62,700 bases of DNA. It comes from an uncultured Bacteroidales bacterium. GTDB taxonomy: Bacteria; Bacteroidota; Bacteroidia; Bacteroidales; WCHB1-69. Made by a program: the position numbers and the translations under genes. The notes below the pieces were generated by a model, which worked only from the letters and a program-made list of their open reading frames with translations, made no database searches and was not told the origin of the DNA. Location: contig CAJODA010000004.1 of NCBI GenBank assembly GCA_905233745.1, positions 1-62,700 on the forward strand, written 5' to 3'. Below, one piece after another: positions 1 through 6,947 of this stretch; the stretch's first letter is position 1, and each line of letters begins with the position of its first letter.

Positions 1-1
1 C

Positions 2-337
2 CGGAAGTTGTTTGAAGTGTGCCAAATGTCAAAACTCACAACTATGGAAAAAAATGATTATGAGAAGAGCATCTTTGAATACGAGGATGTGCAGGACGCC
101 TTGGAATGCATGCGCCGACACTCACTTCAGGAGGGCTATGAGCAAGGGATACAGCAAGGATTACAACAAGGGATGCAGCAAGGAATACAGCAAGGAATGC
201 AACAAGGTAAAGAAGAAGCGCTCTTCCAAACGGCGCGGAACTTCTTGGATTTGGGTGTTTCTCTCGCCGATGTGGCCAAGGCCACAGGTCTGAGCGAGGA
301 GGAGATACTTGCGCACGAAGGTAATGCTGGCTTTTAG
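2..337 (+). CDS. Rpn-family nuclease/transposase-like protein, C-terminal part
   Basis: Reading frame open to the left edge of the window, so only the C-terminal end is present; the TTG at base 8 in the ORF track is not a real start. The visible part has the hallmark tail of Rpn (recombination-promoting nuclease, PD-(D/E)XK) proteins: a KLFEVCQMSKL-like stretch, a short acidic linker, then a glutamine-rich repeat built on QQG[MI] units of 12 nt, then a small helix-turn-helix-like end (GVSLADVAKATGLSEEEI). The catalytic core would lie upstream, outside the window. Rpn proteins are known as DNA-cleaving enzymes promoting RecA-independent recombination; here that is family knowledge only. Confidence 0.75.
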   Translation, partial: RKLFEVCQMSKLTTMEKNDYEKSIFEYEDVQDALECMRRHSLQEGYEQGIQQGLQQGMQQGIQQGMQQGKEEALFQTARNFLDLGVSLADVAKATGLSEEEILAHEGNAGF

Positions 338-338
338 C

Positions 339-465
339 CATTGGTCATTGGGCTTTGGTTGTTGGGCTTTGGTTGTTGGTCGTTGGTCGTTGGGCTTTGG
401 TCATTGGTCTTTAATATATCCCCCAATTCCCAATTCCCAACTCCCAACTCCCAATTCCTAACTCC
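339..465. repeat. Degenerate heptanucleotide repeats in opposite orientations
   Basis: Fills the gap between the Rpn end and the BatA gene. The left half is made of TTGGTCG / TTGGGCT / TTGGTCA units, 7 nt each. The right half is made of CCAATTC / CCAACTC units on the same strand, which is the complementary sense. The two halves could fold into an imperfect GTTGG/CCAAC hairpin and might end transcription of the Rpn gene. The same word families recur at 4841-5130. Confidence 0.7.
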
Positions 466-526
466 CCTCAAGCACCCCTTTCACCGACTTCACCCATGAC
501 CAATCCCCGACAGCTCATTTTTTTTG

Positions 527-534
527 TATATTTG
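527..534 (+). promoter_or_regulatory. Bacteroidota -7 box (TATATTTG) for the BatA-like gene
   Basis: TATATTTG followed by CGGCC, 23 bases before the ATG at 558. It matches the TAnnTTTG -7 consensus of the Bacteroidota primary sigma factor. A T-rich tract lies just upstream. Confidence 0.65.
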
Positions 535-557
535 CGGCCTTGTAAAAGTAGCGAATT

Positions 558-2612
558 ATGGCATTTTCCAATCCTCTTCTACTCTTCGGTCTTTTCGCCA
601 TTCTTGTGCCGATTCTCATACATCTGTTCAACTTCAGACGATATAAGACTATCTATTTCTCCAACGTGAAAATGCTGGAGGACATCAAGAAGAAGACCAG
701 GAGGGAACAGACTATCCAGCAGCTGGTGGTGCTGGCACTGCGCATCTTTGGCATCGCTGCTTTGGTTCTAGCCTTCGCCCAACCTTATATCCCCGCCAAA
801 GGGCAGAAAAACAAACACGGCAACCTCATCACAGTCTTCCTTGACAACTCCTATTCCATGGGAGCCCATAGTGAGAACAGCGCCCTGTTGTACGATGCTA
901 CGGATGCCGCCAAGGCCATCGTCAACGCTTTCGATTTCTCCGATGACTTTGTGCTCACCACCCATGATTTCTCCGGTGAAGAGTCGCACATTCTGAACCG
1001 CGACCAGATGCTGGAGATGCTCGACAAGGTCCAAATCTCCCCCAACAGCCATTCACTGAGAGAGATACTTGCCTTCGAACAGAACACATGCGCCAACTCC
1101 CAAAAGAGCAACATTGTCCATTACTATATCTCCGACTTTCAAAAGAACAACTTCAGCATCTCCCAGCTGAAATCCGACAGCAACACCACCACATTCCTAG
1201 TGCCCATGCCTGTTGAAGAGCGTTCCAATGTGGGCATCGACAGCTGCTGGTTCCTCTCCCCCATCTTCAAAGTCGGCAACCAGGTAACCCTGATGGCCCG
1301 GGTGCACAATTATGGCAGCAAAGACCTCAACATGCTGCCCGTGAAACTGTATGTGAACGACAAGCAGAAAGCCATCGCCGCCATCGACCTCAAGGCTGGC
1401 GACTATATGGATTGCCGCATGACCTATAATGTGGACGAGACCGGCACCCAATGCGCCCGCCTGGTCATCGAGGACGCACCCATCACGTTCGACGACCAGT
1501 TGTTCTTCACCTACAACGTCACTGACAACACCAACATCATCGCCATACAGGAAAAGGACAACAACCGGTTCCTGCAATCCCTCTACGGCAAGGATTCTGT
1601 TTTCAACTATCAGACCATGCCTTACACGCAGGTCAACTACTCCTTGCTGAAAGGCTGCGATGTGGTCATTCTCAGTGAGGTGCCCAAATTGTCCTCCGGA
1701 CTTGCCGACGAGCTCACCAAGTTTGTGAAAAGCGGCGGCACGCTGCTGGTCTTTCCAGCCAAGGAGATGGACAAGAGCTGGAAACAGTTTCTGGGCAATC
1801 TGGGCGCGGGAACATACGGCGCTCTCCTCAAGAAAGAGCTGAAATGCAGCGGTATCAACACTGAGAGCATCTATTTCAAAGGTGCCTTGGATAACCCAAC
1901 CGAGCATCTTGACATGCCGGTAACCCTCCAGCACCACGCCATCAGCGGCGGCCAGAACGGCAGTGAAACGGTCATGCTGCTGGAAGACGGTTCCCCCATG
2001 TTGAGCGTCTATCCTGTAGAAAAAGGAAAGGTGATCCTCTCCGCCGTGGCTCTGATCGACGAATACGGTAATGCCCACCGTCATGCCCTGGAATTTGTAG
2101 CCTTGCACAACATCGGCATCATGAGTGCCATTCAAGGCAAGCTTTACAACATTATCGGTATTGACCAGATGCAAACCATCCCTCTGCGCAGCAACTCCGG
2201 CGACGGCAGCATCTCCATAAAATCACGGCGCACCAAGTTCGAGTTCATACCCGAACAGCGCAGCCTCGGCAACGAGACCGCCCTCTACTTCCACGACCAG
2301 GTGCAGGAAGGCGGATTCTACGACATTTTGAAGGACGGCGCTATCATCGGAACCCTAGCCTTTAACCAAAACCGCAGAGAGTCCGACCTCAGCTGCTACT
2401 CGGAAAGCGAACTGAAGAAGATGGCACGCTCCTCCGGAAATAACATTGATGTAATAAGTGCAAACACCAAGAACATCGCCAAAACAGCTACTGACAAGCT
2501 CAACGGGAAGCCCCTATGGCTCCTCTTCCTCATACTATCCCTACTCTGCTTCCTCGCTGAAATCGCCGTACTGAGATTCTGGGGAAAACCGAATGTGAAG
2601 GCGGAGGGTTGA
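558..2612 (+). CDS. BatA-domain membrane protein with vWA-like region
   Basis: 684 aa. The N-terminus carries the aerotolerance-regulator (BatA) signature: a hydrophobic helix NPLLLFGLFAILVPILIHLF, then a FRRYKTIYFSNV segment and a second membrane helix around residues 55-78. A vWA-like metal-binding segment begins at FLDNSYSMG (DxSxS-like, around residue 94). A GATase-like/DUF4159-type middle part follows (VVILSEVPKLSSG, SGGTLLVFPAKEMD), and a last membrane helix sits at about 655-675. Family members are inner-membrane proteins of unclear role in stress tolerance and envelope biogenesis, often near MoxR ATPases; no MoxR gene is nearby here. pepD follows 53 bases downstream. Confidence 0.85.
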   Translation: MAFSNPLLLFGLFAILVPILIHLFNFRRYKTIYFSNVKMLEDIKKKTRREQTIQQLVVLALRIFGIAALVLAFAQPYIPAKGQKNKHGNLITVFLDNSYSMGAHSENSALLYDATDAAKAIVNAFDFSDDFVLTTHDFSGEESHILNRDQMLEMLDKVQISPNSHSLREILAFEQNTCANSQKSNIVHYYISDFQKNNFSISQLKSDSNTTTFLVPMPVEERSNVGIDSCWFLSPIFKVGNQVTLMARVHNYGSKDLNMLPVKLYVNDKQKAIAAIDLKAGDYMDCRMTYNVDETGTQCARLVIEDAPITFDDQLFFTYNVTDNTNIIAIQEKDNNRFLQSLYGKDSVFNYQTMPYTQVNYSLLKGCDVVILSEVPKLSSGLADELTKFVKSGGTLLVFPAKEMDKSWKQFLGNLGAGTYGALLKKELKCSGINTESIYFKGALDNPTEHLDMPVTLQHHAISGGQNGSETVMLLEDGSPMLSVYPVEKGKVILSAVALIDEYGNAHRHALEFVALHNIGIMSAIQGKLYNIIGIDQMQTIPLRSNSGDGSISIKSRRTKFEFIPEQRSLGNETALYFHDQVQEGGFYDILKDGAIIGTLAFNQNRRESDLSCYSESELKKMARSSGNNIDVISANTKNIAKTATDKLNGKPLWLLFLILSLLCFLAEIAVLRFWGKPNVKAEG

Positions 2613-2613
2613 A

Positions 2614-2657
2614 ACCAAACCTTACAAACCTTACGAACTTTATAACCTTATAAACCC
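2614..2657 (+). repeat. Degenerate 9-nt word repeat before pepD
   Basis: Units like AACCTTACA / AACCTTACG / AACTTTATA / ACCTTATAA run from just after the BatA stop to nine bases before the pepD ATG. The same word family fills 56385-56437, also directly before a start codon. Confidence 0.6.
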
Positions 2658-2665
2658 AATAAAAA

Positions 2666-4126
2666 ATGAACAAAGACCTATTGAAACTGTATCCCCATGA
2701 TTTGTGGGAGAATTTTGCAAATTTGTGTGATGCTCCGCATCCGTCCAAACACGAAGAAGCTGCTATCAAATGGATGAAGCAATGGGCCAAGGAGCACAAT
2801 GTGAAAGTTGAGCAGGACAAGACCGGAAACCTGCTGTTCACCATTCCGGCCACAAAGGGTATGGAGAACCGCACGCCTGTCATTCTGCAAGGCCACACCG
2901 ACATGGTGCCGCAAGCCGATAGCGACAAGAAGCACGACTTCCTGAAAGACCCCATCGAGCCGATAATTGACAACGGCTGGGTACGGGCCAACAAGACCAC
3001 GCTGGGTGCTGACAACGGCATTGGCGTGTGCGCTGCATTGGCATGTGTCACCACTCCTGGCGTGAAACATGGTCCGCTGGAGATTCTGGTTACCATTGAC
3101 GAGGAGACTGGCATGACTGGTGCCTTCGGTCTGAAGAAAGGCTTCGTGAAAGGTAAAATCCTCATCAATTTGGATTCCGAGACTGAGGGTGAACTCTATG
3201 TGGGTTGCGCCGGTGGCATGGACGCCAACTTCGAGCGCAAGTACACGACCATGCCGACTCCTGAGGACATGAAGGGCTTCCAGCTCGTCGTCACGGGTTT
3301 GCACGGCGGCCACTCCGGCATGGACATTAACATGGGCCGTGCCAACGCCAACAAGATAGCCATCCGGTTCCTCACCATCGCAGTGAAGGAGTATGGCGCA
3401 TGCATTGCCAACATCAACGGTGGCAGTTTGCGCAATGCCATCCCACGCGAGGCTGTAGCCATTCTGGCCGTACCCGCCAAGAAAGCCAACGCATTCAAGA
3501 CCTTCGCCAAGAAGTTTGAAGCTACCGTTAAGGCTGAATTCTCCGCTACGGAAGAGAACCTGTCCGTGAGCGTCAAGGCTGTGGATACTCCCAAGAAAGT
3601 AATCCGCACCAAGGCTCAGAACCAGTTCCTCAACATGGTGTTTGCTATTCCCAATGGCGTGCTCCGCATGAGCGACTCCATGGAGAATCTGGTGGAGACC
3701 TCCAACAACGTGGCCGCCATGAAGGCAGAGAACGGCATCATGACCGTCACCTGTCTGCTCCGCAGCTCCGTTGACAGCGCCAAGAACGCTCTCGGTGACC
3801 GTATGACCGCTATCGCTGAGCTCGCCGAATGTGGTATCGAACTCACGGGTGGCTATCCCGGATGGAAACCCAACATGGAGTCTCCAATCCTGAAGACCTG
3901 CCAAACCGTTTATCAGAAAAAGTTCAACAAAGAACCCAAGATCATGGCTATTCACGCCGGTCTCGAATGCGGTCTCTTCGGTGCCTGCTATCCTGACTGG
4001 GATATGGTATCCTTCGGACCCACCATCGAGCACCCGCACTCACCCGTTGAGCGCGTCAACATCGAAACGGTGGGTAAGTTCTTCGACTTCCTCGTCGAAG
4101 TGCTCGCCAATGTGCCGAAGAAATAA
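2666..4126 (+). CDS. pepD: Cytosolic aminoacyl-histidine dipeptidase, M20 family
   Basis: 486 aa, full length for PepD (usually about 485). It hydrolyses Xaa-His dipeptides and other dipeptides in the cytoplasm with two metal ions. Visible M20 signatures: GHTDMV (metal-binding His and Asp, about residue 76), LGADNGIG (bridging Asp, about 113), DEETGMTGA (catalytic and metal Glu, about 143), NLDSE, GGHSGMDI (lid domain), and HAGLECG near the C-terminus with its metal-binding His. No signal peptide. Starts at ATG in MNKDLLKLYPHDLWENF. A second copy closes the window at 61099-62565. It may be co-transcribed with the BatA gene. The function is secure, but substrate range is not readable. Confidence 0.92.
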   Translation: MNKDLLKLYPHDLWENFANLCDAPHPSKHEEAAIKWMKQWAKEHNVKVEQDKTGNLLFTIPATKGMENRTPVILQGHTDMVPQADSDKKHDFLKDPIEPIIDNGWVRANKTTLGADNGIGVCAALACVTTPGVKHGPLEILVTIDEETGMTGAFGLKKGFVKGKILINLDSETEGELYVGCAGGMDANFERKYTTMPTPEDMKGFQLVVTGLHGGHSGMDINMGRANANKIAIRFLTIAVKEYGACIANINGGSLRNAIPREAVAILAVPAKKANAFKTFAKKFEATVKAEFSATEENLSVSVKAVDTPKKVIRTKAQNQFLNMVFAIPNGVLRMSDSMENLVETSNNVAAMKAENGIMTVTCLLRSSVDSAKNALGDRMTAIAELAECGIELTGGYPGWKPNMESPILKTCQTVYQKKFNKEPKIMAIHAGLECGLFGACYPDWDMVSFGPTIEHPHSPVERVNIETVGKFFDFLVEVLANVPKK

Positions 4127-4150
4127 TGTACTTAAACATCATCTGGTCCA

Positions 4151-4182
4151 AAGAAGCGCCCCGTAAAGGCGCTTCTTTTTTT
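4151..4182 (+). terminator. Rho-independent terminator after pepD
   Basis: Perfect 10-bp stem AAGAAGCGCC / GGCGCTTCTT with a CCGTAAA loop, running into a T tract. It lies 24 bases after the pepD stop. Confidence 0.92.
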
Positions 4183-4212
4183 GTATTTTCCTCTGATTAT
4201 CATAAAAAACAC

Positions 4213-4220
4213 TACTTTTG
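4213..4220 (+). promoter_or_regulatory. -7 box TACTTTTG for the small antitoxin-like gene
   Basis: TACTTTTG matches TAnnTTTG and ends 21 bases before the ATG at 4242. It overlaps the TTG that the ORF track uses as a start, which argues for the ATG at 4242 instead. Confidence 0.65.
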
Positions 4221-4241
4221 CAAAATCAAAAATCATGTAAA

Positions 4242-4448
4242 ATGAAACGAAAAAAATACAAGACGACCGAATACACCTCCAAAGTCGTGGAACCAGCTAT
4301 CATCTATGGCCAGACAGCTGTACAAAAGGATGGCTCAACCAACAAAACCACTTCCACTGAAACAATTTGCAAATCGGATCGCATGACCGTGGAAGAGTAC
4401 TTTGGAATTATTCACACCATGATAGACGATTATTATGACAACCTATAA
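4242..4448 (+). CDS. Putative antitoxin of a type II toxin-antitoxin pair
   Basis: 68 aa from ATG 4242; the ORF track's start at 4218 lies in the promoter. Basic N-terminus (MKRKKYKTTEY), polar middle, and an acidic, hydrophobic C-terminal helix (MTVEEYFGIIHTMIDDYYDNL) of the kind that wraps RelE/ParE toxins in Bacteroidota pairs. Its last 14 bases overlap the start of the next gene (ATG at 4435), the usual layout for an antitoxin-toxin operon. I do not recognise the antitoxin family itself; the assignment comes from size, layout and the neighbour. It is intact while its partner is broken. Confidence 0.55.
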   Translation: MKRKKYKTTEYTSKVVEPAIIYGQTAVQKDGSTNKTTSTETICKSDRMTVEEYFGIIHTMIDDYYDNL

Positions 4449-4743
4449 AATTGAAGTCAGCACTTCTGCAAAGATGGACATTGCATAGTTAATGGATTTC
4501 TTAAAGAAGGTAATGTCACGAGAGAATGCACACAAATATGTCGATATCATGGCCTGTGAAATCCAAAATCTTTCCTTTCTCGCCAATTTCTATCATCCCA
4601 GCCAATATGCCACCATCCGTCGATTAAACCCTAAAGCATGTCACATGGTGTCGCACAACAAAAAATGGGTTTACATCTTTCACAAAGAGAATCAAACAGT
4701 GGTTGTGGACCGTATCAGGCCTTCGAAATTGATTGCACGATAA
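4435..4743 (+). pseudogene. RelE/ParE-like toxin gene split by an in-frame TAG
   Basis: The frame begins at ATG 4435 inside the antitoxin gene and reads MTTYKIEVSTSAKMDIA, then meets TAG at 4486-4488. It continues in the same frame as the 83-aa ORF that the track starts at 4492 (MDFLKKVMSRENAHKY...). Joined, it gives about 102 aa, the normal length for RelE/ParE toxins, with typical parts: an N-terminal beta strand, two helices, and the strand YIFHKENQTVVVDRI near the end. A single base change (for example GAG or CAG to TAG) explains the break. Re-initiation at 4492 would give a product lacking the first strand. Suppression or a sequencing error cannot be excluded. Confidence 0.65.
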
Positions 4744-4746
4744 TCA

Positions 4747-5346
4747 CTAAAAAATCCTGCTATTCCCCTGGCGCAACTGCTCTTCCGTAGGCTCCATCTG
4801 GGTGATGGTGTCCACTTTTATCTCTATGGGAGGACCGAGTTTTGGCCGTTGAGAGTTGGGTGTTGGAGATTGGGGGTTGGCCGTTGGTTGTTGGGAGTTG
4901 GAGGTTGGTTGTTGGCTGTTAGGAGTTGAACTTTGAACTTTGAACCTAGAGCCTTGAACCTTGGACTCTGAATTTTGGACTCGGTCGCTAGCCGTTGGCT
5001 GTTGGGGGTTGGGGGTTGGGGGTTGGGAGTTGGCTGTTGGAAGTTGGGAGTTGGATGTTGGGAGCTGGGAGTTGGGGGTTGGGGTATTGGGTGTTGGGTG
5101 TTGGGGATTGGGGGCTGGCTGTTTGGTGCTGGTCGTCTCCTGTATTTGATTATGGGATTTGGTGTTATGAATGACGATTACGCCTGCGGTTATAGAAACC
5201 ACCAGGGCGGATACTACAGCGATAGTCCAAGCGGGGAGGCCGGTTTTAATGCCGGCGCGCTTGGCGAAACGTTTCCAGGCGGAATGTTTGTAGGGGTATT
5301 CCGCTTTCTCTGCCTTCTCTTTTATCAATTGGTCAAAATCTGCCAT
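4747..5346 (-). CDS. Single-pass membrane protein, probable anti-sigma partner, with repeat-expanded tail
   Basis: 199 aa. The cytoplasmic N-terminus (about 1-36) has [23 protein letters not shown], resembling the short N-terminal segment of Bacteroidota membrane proteins encoded beside ECF sigma factors. A membrane helix follows at about 38-60 ([21 protein letters not shown]). The periplasmic tail is almost entirely PNSQLPT-type heptads and [11 protein letters not shown]-type units encoded by 7-nt DNA repeats (see 4841-5130). It ends with a non-repeated stretch ([20 protein letters not shown]). It starts 3 bases after the sigma gene stop, so the two are translationally linked. Anti-sigma function is inferred from position and topology; no zinc or ASD motif is visible. 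Confidence 0.6.
   Translation of the reverse strand: MADFDQLIKEKAEKAEYPYKHSAWKRFAKRAGIKTGLPAWTIAVVSALVVSITAGVIVIHNTKSHNQIQETTSTKQPAPNPQHPTPNTPTPNSQLPTSNSQLPTANSQPPTPNPQQPTASDRVQNSESKVQGSRFKVQSSTPNSQQPTSNSQQPTANPQSPTPNSQRPKLGPPIEIKVDTITQMEPTEEQLRQGNSRIF
4841..5130. repeat. Heptanucleotide repeat array inside a coding sequence
   Basis: On the minus strand this is a degenerate run of CCAACTC / CCAACCC / CCAACAG units, interrupted near 4925-4980 by TTCAAAG / TTCAAGG units. Because 7 is not divisible by 3, three units encode a 7-residue repeat (PTPNSQL), which explains the protein periodicity. All three frames through CCAACTC are free of stops. The same words are found in non-coding DNA at 339-465. 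Confidence 0.8.
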
Positions 5347-5349
5347 ACC

Positions 5350-5910
5350 TTATTCGTTATACATTTTCACTATCTCGTTTTTGAGACGGGTGCGGGCGGC
5401 GTTCACGTGCCAGGCGGAGGTACCTTCACTGATGCCCATCTGCTGCGCAATCTCGGCGTGCGAGTAGCCGTCAAACACGAACAGGTTGAACACAGTACGT
5501 GTCATGGGCGGCAATTGCTGTATCAGCGAGATGATGGCCTCCGAAGAGAGCGCACCCACAGCAGCGTTCACGTCATAGCCGATCTGTTCTGACTCGGCCA
5601 CATCCGCCAAGTCGGTCATTTCTGCCTTTGGGGCGTACTTGCGACGATGGTCGAGTGCCGCATTGATCATCACCCGTTTCATCCACGATTCGAAAGAACC
5701 CGTGTTTTCATATTTGTCAAGGTTGGAAAACACTTTCAAGAAACCTTCGCTGAGCATATCCTCAGCCTCGTCCGTACTGTCCGCATAGCGCATACAGAGC
5801 CGGAACATGGGGCTATAGAAATGCTTGAAAAGCTTCTGCTGCGCTCTCGGGCTGCCGTTTCGACAGCCTTCCAGCCAACGAGCCGTTCTTGCATTGTCAT
5901 GCTCTTTCAT
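5350..5910 (-). CDS. ECF-type RNA polymerase sigma factor
   Basis: 186 aa, normal for an ECF sigma factor. Region 2 spans about residues 10-90, with the core-binding and -10 recognising segment [15 protein letters not shown] and [20 protein letters not shown]. Region 4 spans about 125-180 ([34 protein letters not shown]), with the helix-turn-helix. The FNL-F-DGYSHxEIA form is typical of Bacteroidota ECF factors encoded beside OM barrels. It sits between the OM barrel gene (5966-6568, upstream on the same strand) and the membrane protein gene (4747-5346). No clear -7 box lies directly upstream, so it may be read from the barrel promoter or regulate itself. Confidence 0.88.
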   Translation of the reverse strand: MKEHDNARTARWLEGCRNGSPRAQQKLFKHFYSPMFRLCMRYADSTDEAEDMLSEGFLKVFSNLDKYENTGSFESWMKRVMINAALDHRRKYAPKAEMTDLADVAESEQIGYDVNAAVGALSSEAIISLIQQLPPMTRTVFNLFVFDGYSHAEIAQQMGISEGTSAWHVNAARTRLKNEIVKMYNE

Positions 5911-5965
5911 TAAGTATAACGAAAATCGTAAGGAAAACTTTGGGTATCAGACGTAAAAAAACGGA

Positions 5966-6568
5966 TTAATTTTTCAAGAACTTGACTCCTAATGAGACAA
6001 CCACCGAATTTTGTTTCCACGTATAGTTATCCGACGTGTTCGGAATCAGCTTGTCGGCAGCAAAATCATAACGCGCATCCAGCGTAACGTGCCCGAAGTC
6101 AAAGCCCAGGCCCACCTGCCCGGCCCATTGCATCTTGCCTTCCTGATCCACCAGAGGATCAATTTCTTTCAAGTTGCTTCCGATCCTGAATCCGAAGCGC
6201 GGCCCGATGAACAAATGCATTTTGAATTTCTCTTTATTGATGAAATGGTAGCCCAACAATGCCGGAACGTCAATGAAATGCTGATGAAGTTGGACATTCT
6301 CCTGAACATTATGTACGAATGAGCTCGCATCTGTCAGTTTGGTGTTTTTGAATGAATAGCACACCTCCGGCTGAAAGTAGAACCGATTGCCAAAGCGCAT
6401 GAAAAAGCCGGCGTCCACTCCTGGGGAAAGCCGGGTCTGCTTGTTGTAATTGGTGGCATTGGCCGCCACCTTGATGCCGATATTGAACTGTGCATTGGCA
6501 CAAACGGACAAGCCCAACAATAAAACGGACAACAGCAACACTCTTCTCAACAGGATTACCTTTTTCAT
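5966..6568 (-). CDS. Outer-membrane beta-barrel protein, PorT/OmpX-like size
   Basis: 200 aa with a signal peptide ending in CANAQ. The mature part begins FNIGIKVAANATNYNKQT and shows alternating aromatic/polar strands (RFGNRFYFQPEVCYSF, KFKMHLFIGPRFGFRIGS, MQWAGQVGLGFDFGHVTLDARYDF). It ends in VVSLGVKFLKN, so about 8 strands are expected. This is the common porin-family/outer-membrane beta-barrel fold of Bacteroidota. It is first in a likely operon with the ECF sigma factor and the membrane protein, making it a candidate signal input or output of that sigma system. Confidence 0.8.
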   Translation of the reverse strand: MKKVILLRRVLLLSVLLLGLSVCANAQFNIGIKVAANATNYNKQTRLSPGVDAGFFMRFGNRFYFQPEVCYSFKNTKLTDASSFVHNVQENVQLHQHFIDVPALLGYHFINKEKFKMHLFIGPRFGFRIGSNLKEIDPLVDQEGKMQWAGQVGLGFDFGHVTLDARYDFAADKLIPNTSDNYTWKQNSVVVSLGVKFLKN

Positions 6569-6591
6569 AACAGACAGAAATTAAACGGCCG

Positions 6592-6599
6592 CAAAAATA
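6592..6599 (-). promoter_or_regulatory. -7 box TATTTTTG for the OM barrel/sigma operon
   Basis: On the minus strand TATTTTTG followed by CGGCCG, 23 bases before the barrel start. Matches TAnnTTTG. Confidence 0.65.
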
Positions 6600-6634
6600 G
6601 AAAAAAAATGTATTATAAGACACCGAATATAGCA

Positions 6635-6671
6635 AGAGAGAGGAATTGCCTGTGGCAATTCCTCTCTCTCT
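6635..6671 (-). terminator. Long hairpin after the tRNA pair
   Basis: Inverted repeat GAGAGAGGAATTGCC / GGCAATTCCTCTCTC, 15-bp stem with a 3-nt loop, two bases past the 3' end of tRNA-Arg. It probably ends the tRNA transcript. The T tract on the minus strand is weak. Confidence 0.7.
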
Positions 6672-6673
6672 TG

Positions 6674-6747
6674 TGATTCCGCTGCGACTCGAACGCAGAA
6701 CCTGCTGCTTAGAAGGCAGCTGCTCTATCCAGTTGAGCTACGGAACC
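6674..6747 (-). tRNA. tRNA-Arg (anticodon TCT)
   Basis: 74 nt on the minus strand. Acceptor GGTTCCG pairs with CGGAATC (one G-T pair), discriminator A. D arm begins TAGCTCAACTGGATAGAGC. The anticodon stem-loop CTGCCTTCTAAGCAG gives loop CTTCTAA, hence anticodon TCT. The T arm has GTTCGAGTC. No CCA is encoded. Confidence 0.93.
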
Positions 6748-6770
6748 ATAGTCTCTATTCGTAGGACTGG

Positions 6771-6845
6771 TCGGGATAGCCTGATTCGAACAGGCGACCT
6801 CCTGCTCCCAAAGCAGGCGCGATAACCGGACTACGCTATATCCCG
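6771..6845 (-). tRNA. tRNA-Pro (anticodon TGG)
   Basis: 75 nt on the minus strand. Acceptor CGGGATA pairs with TATCCCG, discriminator A. The anticodon stem-loop CCTGCTTTGGGAGCAGG gives loop TTTGGGA, anticodon TGG. The T arm has GTTCGAATC. It lies 23 bases upstream of tRNA-Arg and is likely in the same transcript. Confidence 0.93.
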
Positions 6846-6862
6846 TCTCTTTTTTGCGGCTG

Positions 6863-6870
6863 CAAAAGTA
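6863..6870 (-). promoter_or_regulatory. -7 box TACTTTTG for the tRNA-Pro/tRNA-Arg transcript
   Basis: On the minus strand TACTTTTG followed by CAGCCGC, 17 bases before the 5' end of tRNA-Pro. Confidence 0.6.
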
Positions 6871-6931
6871 CACTTTTTTTCTTTACCTTGGAATGCCGTG
6901 TTAAAAAACCTTTCACAACCCCGTTTTTTTG

Positions 6932-6939
6932 TACTTTTG
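6932..6939 (+). promoter_or_regulatory. -7 box TACTTTTG directly before queA
   Basis: Ends only 8 bases before the ATG at 6948. If transcription starts about 5 bases after the box, the leader would be 3-4 nt. Confidence 0.65.
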
Positions 6940-6947
6940 CCGCCGCT

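Noticed and set aside
339-465. CRISPR-like array
   Set aside because: Units are 7 nt and degenerate with no spacers; no cas genes nearby.
1197-2174. 325-aa minus-strand ORF
   Set aside because: Shadow of the BatA-like gene; composition is that of a reverse-complement frame.
2678-4039. 453-aa minus-strand ORF
   Set aside because: Antisense shadow of pepD; no family and no start context. The plus strand carries all M20 motifs.
4975-5592. 205-aa plus-strand ORF rich in Gly, Trp and Val
   Set aside because: Complement of the heptanucleotide array and of the sigma gene; an artefact of repeats without stops.
4747-6568. FecI/FecR/TonB-receptor iron signalling locus
   Set aside because: The membrane protein has no FecR domain, and the barrel is too small for a TonB-dependent receptor with plug.
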